Assembly (NCBI GenBank): GCA_965240325.2
Contig: OZ251223.1
Span: 310,001 to 374,000 of the forward strand
Length of the DNA stretch: 64,000 nucleotides
Source: Rebecca billardiae RCC1528
Lineage: Eukaryota; Haptophyta
Reading direction: 5' to 3'
The notes beneath the pieces were generated by a model. It made no database searches and had not been told where the DNA came from. It was given only the letters and a program-made list of their open reading frames with translations. A program made the translations under genes and the position numbers. Below are positions 1 to 12,027 of the stretch, piece by piece (position 1 is the first letter of the stretch; each line of letters begins with the position of its first letter).

Positions 1-53
<53 letters not shown>
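1..53. repeat. (TA)n microsatellite
   Basis: An uninterrupted TA dinucleotide run opens the window. It lies about 100 bases beyond the 3' end of the BEACH gene and probably extends left of the window. Confidence 0.97.
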
Positions 54-55
<2 letters not shown>

Positions 56-157
56 TCATCATGATGCGCTCATGATGACGACTATATACTCTGCTGCTGA
101 CGAGTTACAATATAACATCGTCAGCCGTCGGCGTCGCAGTCGCAACGCGCCCAGACT

Positions 158-2909
158 TCAGAGCTCGAAGATGCTGTCGGCCGTGCGCTCGACGTCGCGC
201 GAGTGCACGCGCGTGTTGGTGAGGACGAGGACGGCGCGCGCGTCCGTCGCGAGCAGGGCGAACTCGCCCGCGACGTCGAGCGCGAGCGCGCACGGCGGGT
301 AGCCGTGGCTCCTCATCGCGAGGTCGACCGTGGCGCGCGGCTCGAGGCTGAGCGCGTCGAGCGAGCTCACCTCTCCGCTGCGGCTGAGCGCGACGATCGT
401 GCGGCCGCCGCGCGCGTACACGGCGCTGACGAGCTCGCACGGCAGCCGAGCGTCGGCGAGGCGCCGGCCGCGCGGGTCGTACAGCGCGAGCGCGGCCGGC
501 CAGCGCGAGGGCGGCGGGCGCGGGCGGCGCGGCGCCGGCGCCGGCGGCGTCGGCTTCGGCTCCTCGACGCGCCCCTCGCGCCGTAGACGCTCCCACTCGC
601 GCGTCTCCTTGGGCGAGCGGCGCGGCGGCTCGGGCTCGGACGCGCGCGCGGCCGACGCGGACGAGGGCGCGGGCGCGTGGACGCAGCCGTCGTCGACGAG
701 GACGACCGCCCGGCCCGAGATCGGGTCGATGTCGAAGCCGCACGGCGTGCCCGAGCGCGGCGGCTCCGCGTGCCACAGGAGCGCGCCGCGCTGATGGCAC
801 CAGCAGATAAGCTCGGCCGCGCCGCCGGACAGCACGACCCCGAGGCTCAGGTCGAGCGCCACGGCCTGCACGCGCGCGGCGTGGCCGCTGAGCACGTGCA
901 GCGGCACGAGCGCGAGGCCCGGCGCCGCGCCCGCCGCGCCGCCGCCGCCCATCGCGCCGCCCGCGCCCGCGCCGCCGCCGCCGCCGGCCGGCGCGGCGGC
1001 GCGAGGGCACACGACCCATGCCACGACGACGCCGTCTGCGTCGCCCGAGACGCAGTGGGCGGAGAGGGCGGCGGCGTCGGCGGCGGCTTGGGGCGGCGGC
1101 GGCGGCGGCGTGGCGAAGGCGACGCAGGTGACGCGCGCGCAGTGGCGCACGCCGTGCGCCACCGCCGCCGCGCCGCCGCCGTCCGCGCCACCCGCGCCGA
1201 GGCGCACGCAGCGCACGGAGCAATCAGCATGGCCGCCGCTCAGCAGTAGCCGGCCGTCCGCCGAGAAGGCGACGTCGCGGGGCGCGACGGTGCCGACGGC
1301 CGCGAGCGCGGGCGGCGCGCCGTCGTGCCCGCCGGGCGTGGCCGGGGCCGCGCCCGCCGCCGCGTGGCTCGCCGCGGCGCACAGCGGCTCGCGCACGCGC
1401 AGCGGCGCGCACGCGGGCTCTCGAGCGAGCTGCGGCCTCGCGCTCAGCGCGTCTCTTCCGGGAAGTTTCGCGCGGTACGCCCAGAGCTCGCCCGCGGCGG
1501 TGGCGAGGACGACGGCGCCGAGGGCGGGCGCGTACGAGATGGCGACCACGGCCGAGGGCAGCGCCTGCCGCTCCGCGCGCCGCGAGCCACCCGAGCCGCC
1601 CGGCGGCGTGGCGGCCGCGCCGTGCGCGCCGGGCGTGCGCGGCGACTGTGCGCCGGCGGCGGGCTCGGCCGCGCCGGGCGGCGCGTGCCGCGGCGCCGCG
1701 GCCGACGGCGGGTCGATGACGAACGGCCCGTGGAGGTGGAGGCGGAGCGAGGCGGCGCGCTGCTTCCGCGCGCCGTGCGACGTGCCCTCGTCCCACGCCG
1801 CGCCGAACAGCGCCTCGGCCGGGGTGGTGCCGTGCGCAAAGCGCGGCGCGGCGGGCGCGCCGGCCGCGGCGCGCGCGCCCGCGCCGCCGCCGCCGCCCGC
1901 GCCGCCGCCGAGGCCGCGCAGCGCGGCGGCGGGCGCCGGCCCCGCGCCGCGCGGCGGGTGCGGCCGCGTGAGCAGCTGCGCGGGGCACTGCCCGAACCAC
2001 TGGATCTGCTCCTCCGCCGCCTCGCGCTCGCGCCGACTCAGCCCCCGCAGCTCGACGGCGCCTTCGTACGTGAGCGGGTGGAATACGTTCAGAGCGCGCG
2101 CCGCCGGCTCGCCGCGCTGCGCGTGGCCGAAGATGAGGTCGAGCCAGAGGTGCAGCGTGGCGGAGACGCGCTCGGACTCGAGCGCGCGCCGGTTCGTCGC
2201 GACGAAGTGCTCCGCCGAGCGCGCCCACGGCGGAAGCACCACGTCGCCCACCTCTGCGCCGAGCTGCGTCGTGCCCAGCTGCAGCCGCAGGCCGTTGATC
2301 AGAAAGCTTGGGTTTGTGAACCACTCGGGGGTGAGCTCCTTGCAGTCGGCGGTGGAGTCGCGGCACGAGCGCCACGCCTGCGCGACCGAGCGGAACAGCC
2401 GGTCCGCCACGTCGAACCGCCCCTCCTGCATCTCCTTCGCGCAGCCCGAGAACGGCTGCTCCCGCAGACAGTACCAGAGTTGCGCGCCGGCGGAGAGATA
2501 GTGCGTGCCGTGGTGATAGGGGGCCGAGCCGCCCACCGCGCCCTCGGGCGGCTCGGTGGGCCCGTCGTTGTACTTGGACGCGACGTGCGCGGCGCGGCGC
2601 GGGTCCAGCGCGCCCATCGGCTTCGAGAGGTCGCGGAACGGCTCGGGCCGCCGCCCGCCCGCCGAGCCGGAGCCGCCGGCCGCCGCCGCACCGCAAGAGG
2701 AGGCGGAGGCGGAGCGGCGAGGCCGGCCGCATCCGTTCGCGCTGCCGGCGGTGGCGGCGGCGGCTGGTGTGGACGCGGCCGAGGTGCTGGGCGTGCTTGG
2801 CGCCGCGCACCCGCCGCCGCCGCCGCGCGCCGGCGTGGCGGGCGCGTCGCCATTCGGCGCCGCCGAGCCCTCGGCCGCGCCCTCCGCCGCGCCGCCTCCG
2901 CCTCCGCCT

Positions 2910-2976
<67 letters not shown>

Positions 2977-5314
2977 ACAGGTCCAAGCGCTCGCTCTCGT
3001 AGTCGGCGATGACCCACGGGCACACCGGGTACTGCGAGAGGTCGGCCACCGTGCGGCCCGCCAGATTGTTCATCTCGAGCAGCAGCTCGAGGTTGGAGAT
3101 CTGGCGCGCCTGCCACGCACACAGCGCGGCGTCATGCCGCGCAGCCACCGCGCGCGCCGAGCGCGACGGCGTGCGGCACTCGGGCACGAGCGAGGGCAGC
3201 GGCTGCTCGAGCACGCGGCGCAGCGCGGCGCGGCGCGCGCGACGGTCCGGGAACACGAGCACGCCGCTCGTCCGCCCGTCCGCCTCGATCGGCTCGACCG
3301 CGCGCCACGCCATCAGGTGTCGGCGGTGCTCGAGCCGGTGCAGTCTCGCAAGCGGCCACACGACCCGCCCGCGCGCGGCGCGCGAGAGGTCGTGGACGGC
3401 GTCGGCCTGCGCGGCGGCCTCGGCCTCGAGGGCGCGCGCGCGCGGCGGCGGGCCACCGCCCGCGCCGCGCCCGCCGCCGCCCGCCGCCGCGCCGCGCGCC
3501 GCGCGCGCCGCGCGCGCCGAGCCGCGCGCGGGCGCAGCGCTTGCCGGAGTGGGCGAAAAGACAAGGGCGGCGCGTGTGAGCGTGAGCGTACCCGGCGTCT
3601 TGTCGACGAGCCAGACGAGCTCGCACGCCCAGCGCGCGAGCGCGACGCACCCCTCGGCCGGCGCCATCGCCGCCGCCTCAGCGGCCGCGGCCGCAGCGCT
3701 GCCTGCGCCGCCGCGCGCCGCGCCGCCGCCGCCGCCCGCCATGCCGCCGCCGCCGCCGCCGCCGCCCGCCGCCGCAAGCGGGCGGGCCAGATAGGAGGCG
3801 GTGGGCGCGACGAGGGGCACGGGCGAGAGGGCGGAGGCGGCGAGCGCGCTCGCGGATGCGCCGCCGTCCGCGCAGCCCTCCTCGTCCGCCGCCGCCGCCG
3901 CGGACGCGCCGGGCTCCACGCCGCCGCGCGCGCTGTGAGCCGAGTCCTCGCCAAAGCCGCCGGCGCCGGCGCCGCTGCCGCCGCCGCCCGCCGGCTGCAG
4001 CCGACCGCTCGGCGGCGAGGCGGCGGTGCGGAGCGGCGAGGCGGAGGCGGAGGGCAGCGTCGACGAGCGCTCGGACGACGAGCCCACACTCGCCCCCTCC
4101 ACCGCGCCCACCACTGACCAGTCCTCGTCCTCGTCGTCGTCGTCGTCGTCGTCCCCCGCCTCCGCCTCCGCCTCCGCCTCTGCCTCCGCCGCCTCCGCTG
4201 CCTCCGCGCGCGTGCGCGCGCCGCCGCCGCCGTCGCACGCGCCGGCCGCGGCGCCGGGCGCGGCGCACGCGCGCGAGCCGTCGGGCCCCGAGCCCGCGCG
4301 GCCCGTCGCCTCCTCGCCGCCCTCGCCGCCCTCCGGCCCGCCGCCGCCCGGCGGCAGCTGTCCGCACCCGGCTAGGAAGGACGCGCGCCGCGCCATCGCG
4401 TCGCCATCTGAAAGCAGGGCGAGGGCGAGGGCCTCGGAGAGGCTCGAGCCGGAGCGGGGCAGTCGCGGCGGCGGCGCGGCGAGGCCCGAGTCGTCGAGCG
4501 CGCCGCCGAGGTGCGCGCCGCCCGACGGGCTGCGCGACAGCCGAGCCGGCGACAGCCGGCGGCCGGGTGAGCGCGGCGGCGGCGCGAGGCCGGCGCCGGC
4601 CGCTGCCTCGGCGCCGGCGCCGCCGCCGTCGAGCTCGGCGCCCGCCGCGTCGGAGACAACGAGCTGCGGCGGCGGGACGGAGAGGCGGCGCTGCGCGTCC
4701 GACGTCGCGCGGCTCAGCGCGCGGCTCTCCGCGAGGTGCCCGAACAGGTAGGCGCGCGCGCGGAACCGGCGCGCGCGAACGTGGCAACCGCGCGCCGCCT
4801 CGGCGGATTCGCGCTGCCAATACGCAGCGCCCTCCGCCCACGGTGGGCGCGCGTCGTCGCGCCACGCGCACGGCTCGTGCTCGCACGAGGTGAGCACGTG
4901 CGCCCACGCGCGCCGCGCGTCGGTGTCGAGCGCGGCGCGCGCGTGCAGCAGCGGCGCGTGCGCGCGCAGCTCGGCGGCCGCGGCGGCCGCCGCCGCCTCG
5001 GCCGAAGTGGCGCCGCCGCCCGCGCCGTCCGCCGCGCCGCCGCCGCCGCCGCCGCCGCCGCTCGGCGGCGCGCTCGCGTCCGGCGCGCCCGGCGTGTGCG
5101 CGAGCGCGCCGCGCGACGGCGCGTGCCCGAACCGCGCGGCCGCCCGGTGCAGCGTCGCCTGCAGCGCGCCGCGCGCCACCTCGATCTCACGGCCGATCTC
5201 AGCGGCGCGCGCGCCCACAGCACCCAGCACAGGCTCAGCCGTGCACGCTCGCTCGAGCTTGCGCTCGAGGTGTGACGCGGCGGCGGCGGGCGGCGGCGGG
5301 CGCGGGGTGCGCGA

Positions 5315-5350
<36 letters not shown>

Positions 5351-8300
5351 CGCGGCGGGCGGCGGCGGCGGCGGCAGCGCGGGCGGGCTGTCTCGACCCA
5401 CACTCGACGCGGCGGCGGCCGCGGCGGCGGCAGCGGCGGCGAGCGCGGCGGAGGGCGGCGGCGGTGGTCCCGGCGCGCCCGCGCCCGCGCCCGCGCCGCC
5501 TGCCGCCTCGGCCGCGGCGGTGAGCGCAGCGGCGGGCGGCGGCGGCGCGGCGGCACCACCGTCGGAGGCCGCCGGTGCCGCCGCCGCCGCCGCCGCCGCC
5601 GCCTCCGCGCCGCCGGGCGCGCCGGCGCGCGCCGCACCGAGCACAGGCGACGATCTGCCGTTGCCGAGCGCGCCGCCGCTCCCGCCGCCGCCGCTCCCGC
5701 CGCCGCCGCCGCCGCCGCACTCGCTCGGCGTGTGCGAGGTGGACGGCGTCGAGCCGCCGCCCGCGCTGAGCGCGGCGGCGAGCGAGCTCGCGCGCACCGA
5801 CTTGGGCGCGCCCGACGCGGCCGCCAGCTCCAGCAGCGCCGGCGTCAGGTCGAACCCCTGCCACGGCCGGCGCACGGTCGCGCGCGCAGAGTAGAGAGCG
5901 CCGACGACCGCGCGCGCGAGGGGCGTGGCTTGCTCGGGGTCGGCGGCGACGGCGGGGAGGATCGCGCGGCACAGCAGCTCGGCGATCGTGCCGCTCGCGC
6001 CGGCGAGCTCGGCGCGCGCGCTCGGCGCCGCCGCCGCCGCGCCGTCCGCGCCCCCGTCCTCGGCGTCGGCCGGCGGCGGTGGTGGCGGCGGCGCCGCCGC
6101 CGCCGCGGCGGAGTCGTCGGAGAGCGTGCTGCCTGCGCCGTCCGTCGAGCGGCGGGAGGCGATCGAGCGCGGCGCGGCGGCGGTGGCCGAGGTCGGGCCG
6201 GGCGGAGCGGGCGCGGGCTGGCACAGCGCGAGCGTGAGCCACTCCACCAGCACCGCCCACACGCGCCACGCATCCTCTGCGGAGCGCGCGCTCAGCGCGA
6301 GCAGCTGTGGCGCGGCCGCGCGCGCCGCCGCCAGCCGCAGGCGCGGCTCGGCGTCGGCGGCGTGCACACCGCCCACGCCGCCAAGCGCACCGCCGCACGC
6401 CGCCGCCGCCTGCGCCTGCGCCGGCGGCTGCGCGCACGGCTGGGGCGGCGGCCCGCTGTCGAGCTCGAGGCTCAGCAGCCGAACCGCGCTCAGCAAAGCG
6501 CTTGCTTCCAACTCGTCCAGCTCGGCGGCGGCGGCGGCGGCGGTGGCGGTGGCGCCGCGCTCGCGCGCGCTGTGCGCGGTGCTGCTCCCGCCCTCGGACG
6601 CGCCGGCGTCCGAGGCCGCGCCGTCCGCCGCGCCCTCCGCCGCCGCGCCCTCCGCCGAGCCCTCCGCGCCGCCGCCGCCCGGCGGCGCGCGCGGCCGCGC
6701 GCGGCCCAGCTCGGCGTGTGTGGCCCGTACGCGCGCCCACAATGAGGTGCCGCCGCCGAGCACGAAGCGCTCGGCGAAGAGGAGGGTGTCGGCGAGCCTC
6801 GCGCGCAGCCGCGCGCACGACGCGGCGTCCGCGCCGCCCGCCGCGCCCGCGCCCGCCGAGAGCACGCACGTCGCGGCGTCGAGCGTCGCGGCGACGACCG
6901 CGCACATCACCGGCCTATGCGCCATCCGCGCGCGCCCGAGCGCGGCCGCGTGCACGGCTGGCAGCGCGAGCGCGCCCTGCTCGGAGCCGCGCATCCGCGC
7001 GACGGTGAGCAGCCCGAGCAGCTCGACGGCCGGCCGCGCCGCGCCGCGCACCGCCGTGCCCGCCGCGACGCGCTCGCAGTGCCCCAGGCACAGCTCGACC
7101 GCCGAGGACTCGGCGGCGAGCGCGGCGGCACTCGGCGCTGGCGCTGCGCGCACCGCGCTCACAAGCCGACCGAGCACGCGCGCGCGCTCGGCGGGCGGCA
7201 TCGCGGGGGCGAGCGTCAGCCGGAGCGACTCGACGGCGAGCGGCGCGGAGCACAGCGCGCCGCTGTGCGCGTCGAACGCCAGCGCGCGGATCGCCTCCGC
7301 CGCCGGCGCCAGCGTCTCCGCCGAGCGCACGCGCGGCGCGAGCGCGGCGGCGCGCGCAAAGGCGCCCACCGCTCGCTCGAGGTCGAGGGTGGCGTCGCGC
7401 GCCGCCGCCTCCGCGCCCGCCTCGCCGCCGACGGCGGCGGCGCCGCCGACGCCGCCACCGACGCCGCCCTCGGCAAAGCGCACCGCGGCGAGCGCCGCCG
7501 CGGCGACGCCGGCGGGCGCGCCCGCCGCCGCGGCGCGCGCGCCGTGCGCGACGGCGCGCGCGTGCGCTCCCAGGAGCAGCAGGGCGGAGACCACGGTAGC
7601 GATGGCGGCGGGCTCGGCGACGGCATCGGCGGGCGGCGCCGCGCCGCCGTCCGCGCCCGCCGCCGCCGCCTCCGCCTCCGCCGCCCAGCTCTCCGCGAGC
7701 GACTCGAGCGACGCCGCGCCGCCGTCCGCGGCGGCGCTCGCGCGCGCGGCGCGCTCCACCGGTGCCGTGGCGCACGCCGCCGCCAGCAGCCGCTCGGCGA
7801 CTCGAAGCGCGCCGCCAGCCTCCGCGGCTCGCGCGAGGCAGCGCGCGCGCTCGCCGTGCTCCGCGGCGGCGAGCTTCGCCGCCGCCGCCGCGGCGCGCGC
7901 GTGCTCCGCGCCGCCGCCGCCAGCGGCCGCGTGCGCGGCCGCGGCTGCGTGCCGCGCGCGCGCGCGCGCCGCGTCGTCGCCCGCGCCGCGCAGCAGCCGC
8001 TCGAGCAAAGCTAGCAGCTCAGCGGCCACCGTCGGGTCGGTGCACGGCGGGAGCGGCGCGCTCGCGCCCGCGGCTGCGGGCGGGGTCGCGCGCGCCGCGC
8101 CGCCGCCACCGCCGCCGAGCGGCGGCTGCTGCTCGCCGTTGGGCGGCGCGGCGCGCGCCGCGCCGCAGCCAGCCGCCGCCGCCGCCGCCGCCGCCGCGCC
8201 GCCGGCAGCGCTGAGCGTGGCCGCCGCCGCGCGGCCGAGCTGCGAGCACACGTGCGCGACGAAGCGCGCGGCGGCGGCCGTGCTCGTGCCGCCGCCGCAG

Positions 8301-8598
8301 CCCAGGCTCTCGCCGAGGCCGAGCAGCGCGCGCCGCACGCGCATGTCGGCGAGGGCGGACGGGGCGGAGTAAGCGGGGTAAGCGGAGTAAGCGGGGTAAG
8401 CGGAGTAAGCGGGGTAAGCGGGCTGCGGCGCCGCACGCTCCGCGCCCGGCCAGCCGCCGCCGCCGCCGCCGACACTGCCACCGCTCCCGTCGAAGCCCGC
8501 GCCGCGGCCCGGCGGCGCGTGCGCGCGCGCCTCGAAGAGGGCGCTCACGAAATGACCCGCGCCGACGCGCGCGCGCAGCCACCGCGCGCCCTCCGACC

Positions 8599-8635
<37 letters not shown>

Positions 8636-11101
8636 GCCCGCGCCCGCGCCGCCCGCCAAGCCAGAGGCCTCGTTGGCGCGGGCGGCGGGCGGCGGCGTGG
8701 CGAGGGCGCGGAGCGCGCGCAGCAGCTGCAGCGAGACGGCGGGCGCGCACTTGGCCCACAGCCGCGCGTCCGCGAGCACGTGCGCGCACAGCGCGCGCGC
8801 GCACAGCGCGCGCACGCAGCTGCCGCCCAGCGGCGCGCGCGCGGCCGCGTGCGCGAGCGCGCGCGCCGCGCCTGGGCCAAGCGCGTGCGCGGGCATGGCG
8901 CGGAGGCAGAGGCTGAGCACGAGCGCGCCGCCCGCGCGCTCGAACGCCTCCGCCGGCGTGCACAGCGCGCACCCGTCCGTCGCGGACAGCGGCGCGATCA
9001 GCGGGTGCGAGCGCGCCACGCCCGCGCGGCTCGCCGCGCGCACCGCCTCGGCCGCCGCCCAGCCCTCCACCGCCGCGCTCGTCGGAGCCAGGCCGTGCTC
9101 GAGCTGGGCGAGCAGCAGGGTGAGCGCGCTGTCGACGCTCGTGCGCAGCGCGCCGTCCGCCACCGCGCTCGCGCACCCTCGCGCGCCGCCGCCAACGCCG
9201 CCGCCGCGCGACGACTGCCGCCGTGGCGCAGCTGGGCGCGCGGCGGACTCGGCGTCGGCGCCACGCGGCGGCGGCTCCGCGGCGCGACGCTCGGCGCCTC
9301 CGCTCGCGCCGCCGGCGAGGGCGGCCGCCGCCGCGTCGGCGGCCGCCGCCGCGTCGCGCGCGTCCGCGTCCGCCGACGCCACCTCGCGCTCCTCCTCCTC
9401 CGCGCCCGAGTCGAGATCGCCCGCGCCGCCGCCGCCGCCGCCGCCCGCGCCGCCCGCGCCGCCGCCGCCGCCCGCGCCGCCCGCGCCGCCGCCGCCGCCC
9501 GCGCCGCCCGCGCCCGCGCCGCCGCCGCTCGTCGCGCACACGTAGAGGGTGGATGCGAGGCGGCCTCGGGGCTTGGTGAAGGGCTTGTCCGCGCGGCTCG
9601 GCGAGCCGAGCAGCTGCGTGCACGGCAGCTGCAGCTGGCCCAGCAGCAGCAGCGCGAGCCGCACGCCGCCCGCCGCCTCCACGGCCGCGCGCACGTGCGA
9701 GCGCTCGATTGGCAGGGCGCCGCCGCGCAGCTCGCACACGCGCGCGCGGCCCTCGCCCGAGTCGGCGATGCGCAGGCCGTCGGCGACGGAGGCGGCGGAG
9801 AGCGAGGCGGCCGCCCGCCCGCCGCCGCCCGCCGGCGTGCCGCCCAGCGGCGTGCCGAACGGCTGCGCCACGCTCAGCGGCGAGCCGAGCTCACACGCCG
9901 CCGAGTGCAGCCAGCTGCCGCCGGCTGACGAGCCGCCGCCGCCAACATGCAGATTCGCGCCGTGCTGCCCCGCGCCCGAGTGCGCCGACGCCGCGGAGAA
10001 GAAGCCGCCGAGCGCGGACGAGCCCGCGGCCGAGGCGCCGCCGTCGAGCTCGCCCGGCGTGAGCGAGGGCTTGCGCCGCGCCGAGGAGCCCGCGCCGCCG
10101 AGCGCGCTCGGGAGAATCAGATCCCCGGAATCAAACGCGTGCCACGGAATCAGGCCGACCGCGCGCGCCGCGCACGCGAGCGCCGGCGTGGGCGTGCCGC
10201 CGAACTGGCGGAGCGCGGCGCACGCGCGCGAGCGCGCGCCGAGCGGCGCCGCGCCCGTGTAGATCAGCATGGCGGACAGCTCGAGCGCCGCGGGCGCCGA
10301 CGCCGCCGCCGGCGGGGACGGCGGCGCGCGCACGGGATGAGGCGCGCCCGACTCGGCGGCGCCGCCGGCCGGCGCGGCGGGCGACTGCGGCCGCGCGGCC
10401 TCGGCGCCGGCGAGCGCCCACGTGCCCGCACGCCCGCCGGCGGCGCACGACGCGCGCACAAACTCCGCGCCGCCGCCGCTGCCCGCGGCTGGCAGCCGCG
10501 GCAGCGCCACCTCGAGCGGCACGCTGTGCGCGGCGCCGCCGTCGATGCCCACAGTCACAGCGCTCGACTCGGGCCGCGGCGGCTCCGCGCCGCCGCGCAG
10601 CAGCTGGCCGAGGCGCTCGTGCCACTCGGGCTGCGCGGAGCTCGTCGTCACCGCCTCCACGCCGACGAGCGCCCAGCGCCCAGCCGGCAGCCGCAGCGGC
10701 AGCAGCTGCGTCACGCCTCCGCACTGAGCCGTGGCCGCGCCGGCGGCGCGCCCTGCGGCCGCGCCGGCAGCGGCGCCGGCGCCCGGGGGTGTCGCGTCCG
10801 CGTCGGCGGCGGAGGCGCTCGGCGCGGCGGCGCGCTCCCACTCGTGCGTGAGGTACAGCGCGCTGCTGCCCGGCCCGCCGCGCGCCGCCCCCTCCGCCGA
10901 CGCCGCCGACGCCGCCGCCCGCTCGGCCGCCGCCGGCGGCGGGGCGGGCGCGGCCACGGCCAGCTCGAGCGCCGTGCGACCCCACTCTCCAGCCGCCTCC
11001 CAGCGCCAGAGCACGCGCGGCGGCGGCGCGGCGCGGCGCAGCAGGTGCGCCGGTGGCGGCGGCGGCTGCCTCCGCGCCGCGCCGCCCTCCTCCTCCTCCT
11101 C

Positions 11102-11142
<41 letters not shown>

Positions 11143-11707
11143 GGCGCGCGCCCGCGCCGCGGCGGTGCGCTCGCGCCGTCTCCTGCTTCACCAGCAGCCA
11201 CGCGCCGAAGCTGAGGCCCTCGGCGGGCGCGGCGGTCGGCGGGCGCGTGTGCTTGAGCTTGAGGACGCGCACGTGCGCGCCCAGCTCGCCGAGCACGATC
11301 GACGCGCGCGGCGCGCACGGGTCGGCCGTCGATCGCGCGCACGCACTCGCGAGTGCATGGAGCAGCGCGGGCGCGGTGCGCGCCGGCTCCGCGCCGACGC
11401 GGCACGTGAGCGCGACGAGCGCGCGCACGTGGGCAGGCCGCGCGCTCACGCCGAGCAGCTGCCGCGCCACGCCCACCGCGGGCTCGAGCACCGCGTGGTC
11501 CACGTTGGTCGCGTACCGCGCCGACGCATCACCTGCGATCTCGAGCACGACTCGAAGCAGCGCGTCCGTGCGGCCGTACGGCGCGCAGCGCGCGACGTGC
11601 GCGATTGACTCGTCGAAGAGCTTGTACAGGTCCTCCAGCCGGTTGCTCGCGCTGATCGGGCTGTCGCGCCACGCCGCCAGGTCGTGCAGCACGAGCGCGA
11701 GGTCCAT
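158..11707 (-). CDS. Giant BEACH-domain protein (ConA-like, PH-BEACH, WD40)
   Basis: One uninterrupted frame of about 3,849 residues in the neurobeachin/LYST/LRBA class, large scaffolds for vesicle and membrane trafficking. The first ATG before conserved sequence (11,707; MDLALVLHDL) is taken as start; the frame stays open upstream without ATG support. Domains in order: a ConA-like region at about 165-390 (FGAWLLVKQE), a long helical Ala-rich middle, a PH-like segment near 2,690-2,840 (ELVWLVDKTPG), BEACH at about 2,868-3,245 (NLELLLEMNNLAGRT, YPVFPW-like YPVCPWVIADYE, FRDLSKPMG, PYHHGTHYLSAG, FNVFHPLTYEG-like NVFHPLTYEG), then WD40-like repeats to the end. A run of 25 or more Gly codons at 2,890-2,985 splits the BEACH domain after its first subdomain. 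A SAYPAY repeat (18-bp unit) lies near residues 1,092-1,116. Absence of introns over 11.5 kb is notable because neighbours are spliced. Family call secure; the middle could hide short in-frame introns. Confidence 0.92.
8350..8432 (-). repeat. 18-bp coding minisatellite (SAYPAY)
   Basis: About four copies of an 18-bp unit (core GTAAGCGGAGTAAGCGGG on the plus strand) encode alternating YPAYSA in the middle of the BEACH protein. It keeps the frame, so copy-number changes would be tolerated. Confidence 0.9.
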
Positions 11708-12027
11708 GGTGGCCCCGCCGGCGCCAGGGCGCCAAGGCGCTTCGAAAGCGGAAAGGACCCGCGCGATTCTTGCGCTTCGCCCGCTCGACTTCCGCCCTTT
11801 CGGGGCGTTCGTGACCGTGATCTCCCCGCACCGGCAGGCCGCACGCAGCGCTCTCGCGCGGAGGCGGCGAGGCGCGCGTCCGGTCGTCTCTGCAGTCTTT
11901 GGTCTGCACCACTGCCAGCCCAAGGGAGTCAGTCCCCTTGGCCAGCCACTGCACCCTCCCGCCCTTCACCGGACTGCCTGAATCTCGCCTGCTTCCCCAG
12001 CAAGCTGCAGTAGCGGCAGTCGCGACG
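11708..12027. promoter_or_regulatory. Shared upstream region, BEACH/DnaJ pair
   Basis: The ATG of the BEACH gene (minus) and that of the DnaJ gene (plus) are 320 bases apart, so both promoters must lie here or overlap the 5' ends. I see no TATA box. The segment is less GC-skewed than the flanking coding DNA, with a C/T-rich stretch near 11,930-12,000. Confidence 0.55.

Noticed and set aside
105-1223. Long Arg/Ala-rich frames antisense or shifted to the BEACH gene
   Set aside because: GC-rich DNA leaves most frames open; these lack domains and overlap a gene with clear homology.
8600-9540. Plus-strand poly-Ala/Pro frames with apparent collagen-like repeats
   Set aside because: They arise from GCC/GGC runs coding Gly/Ala in the minus-strand BEACH protein.
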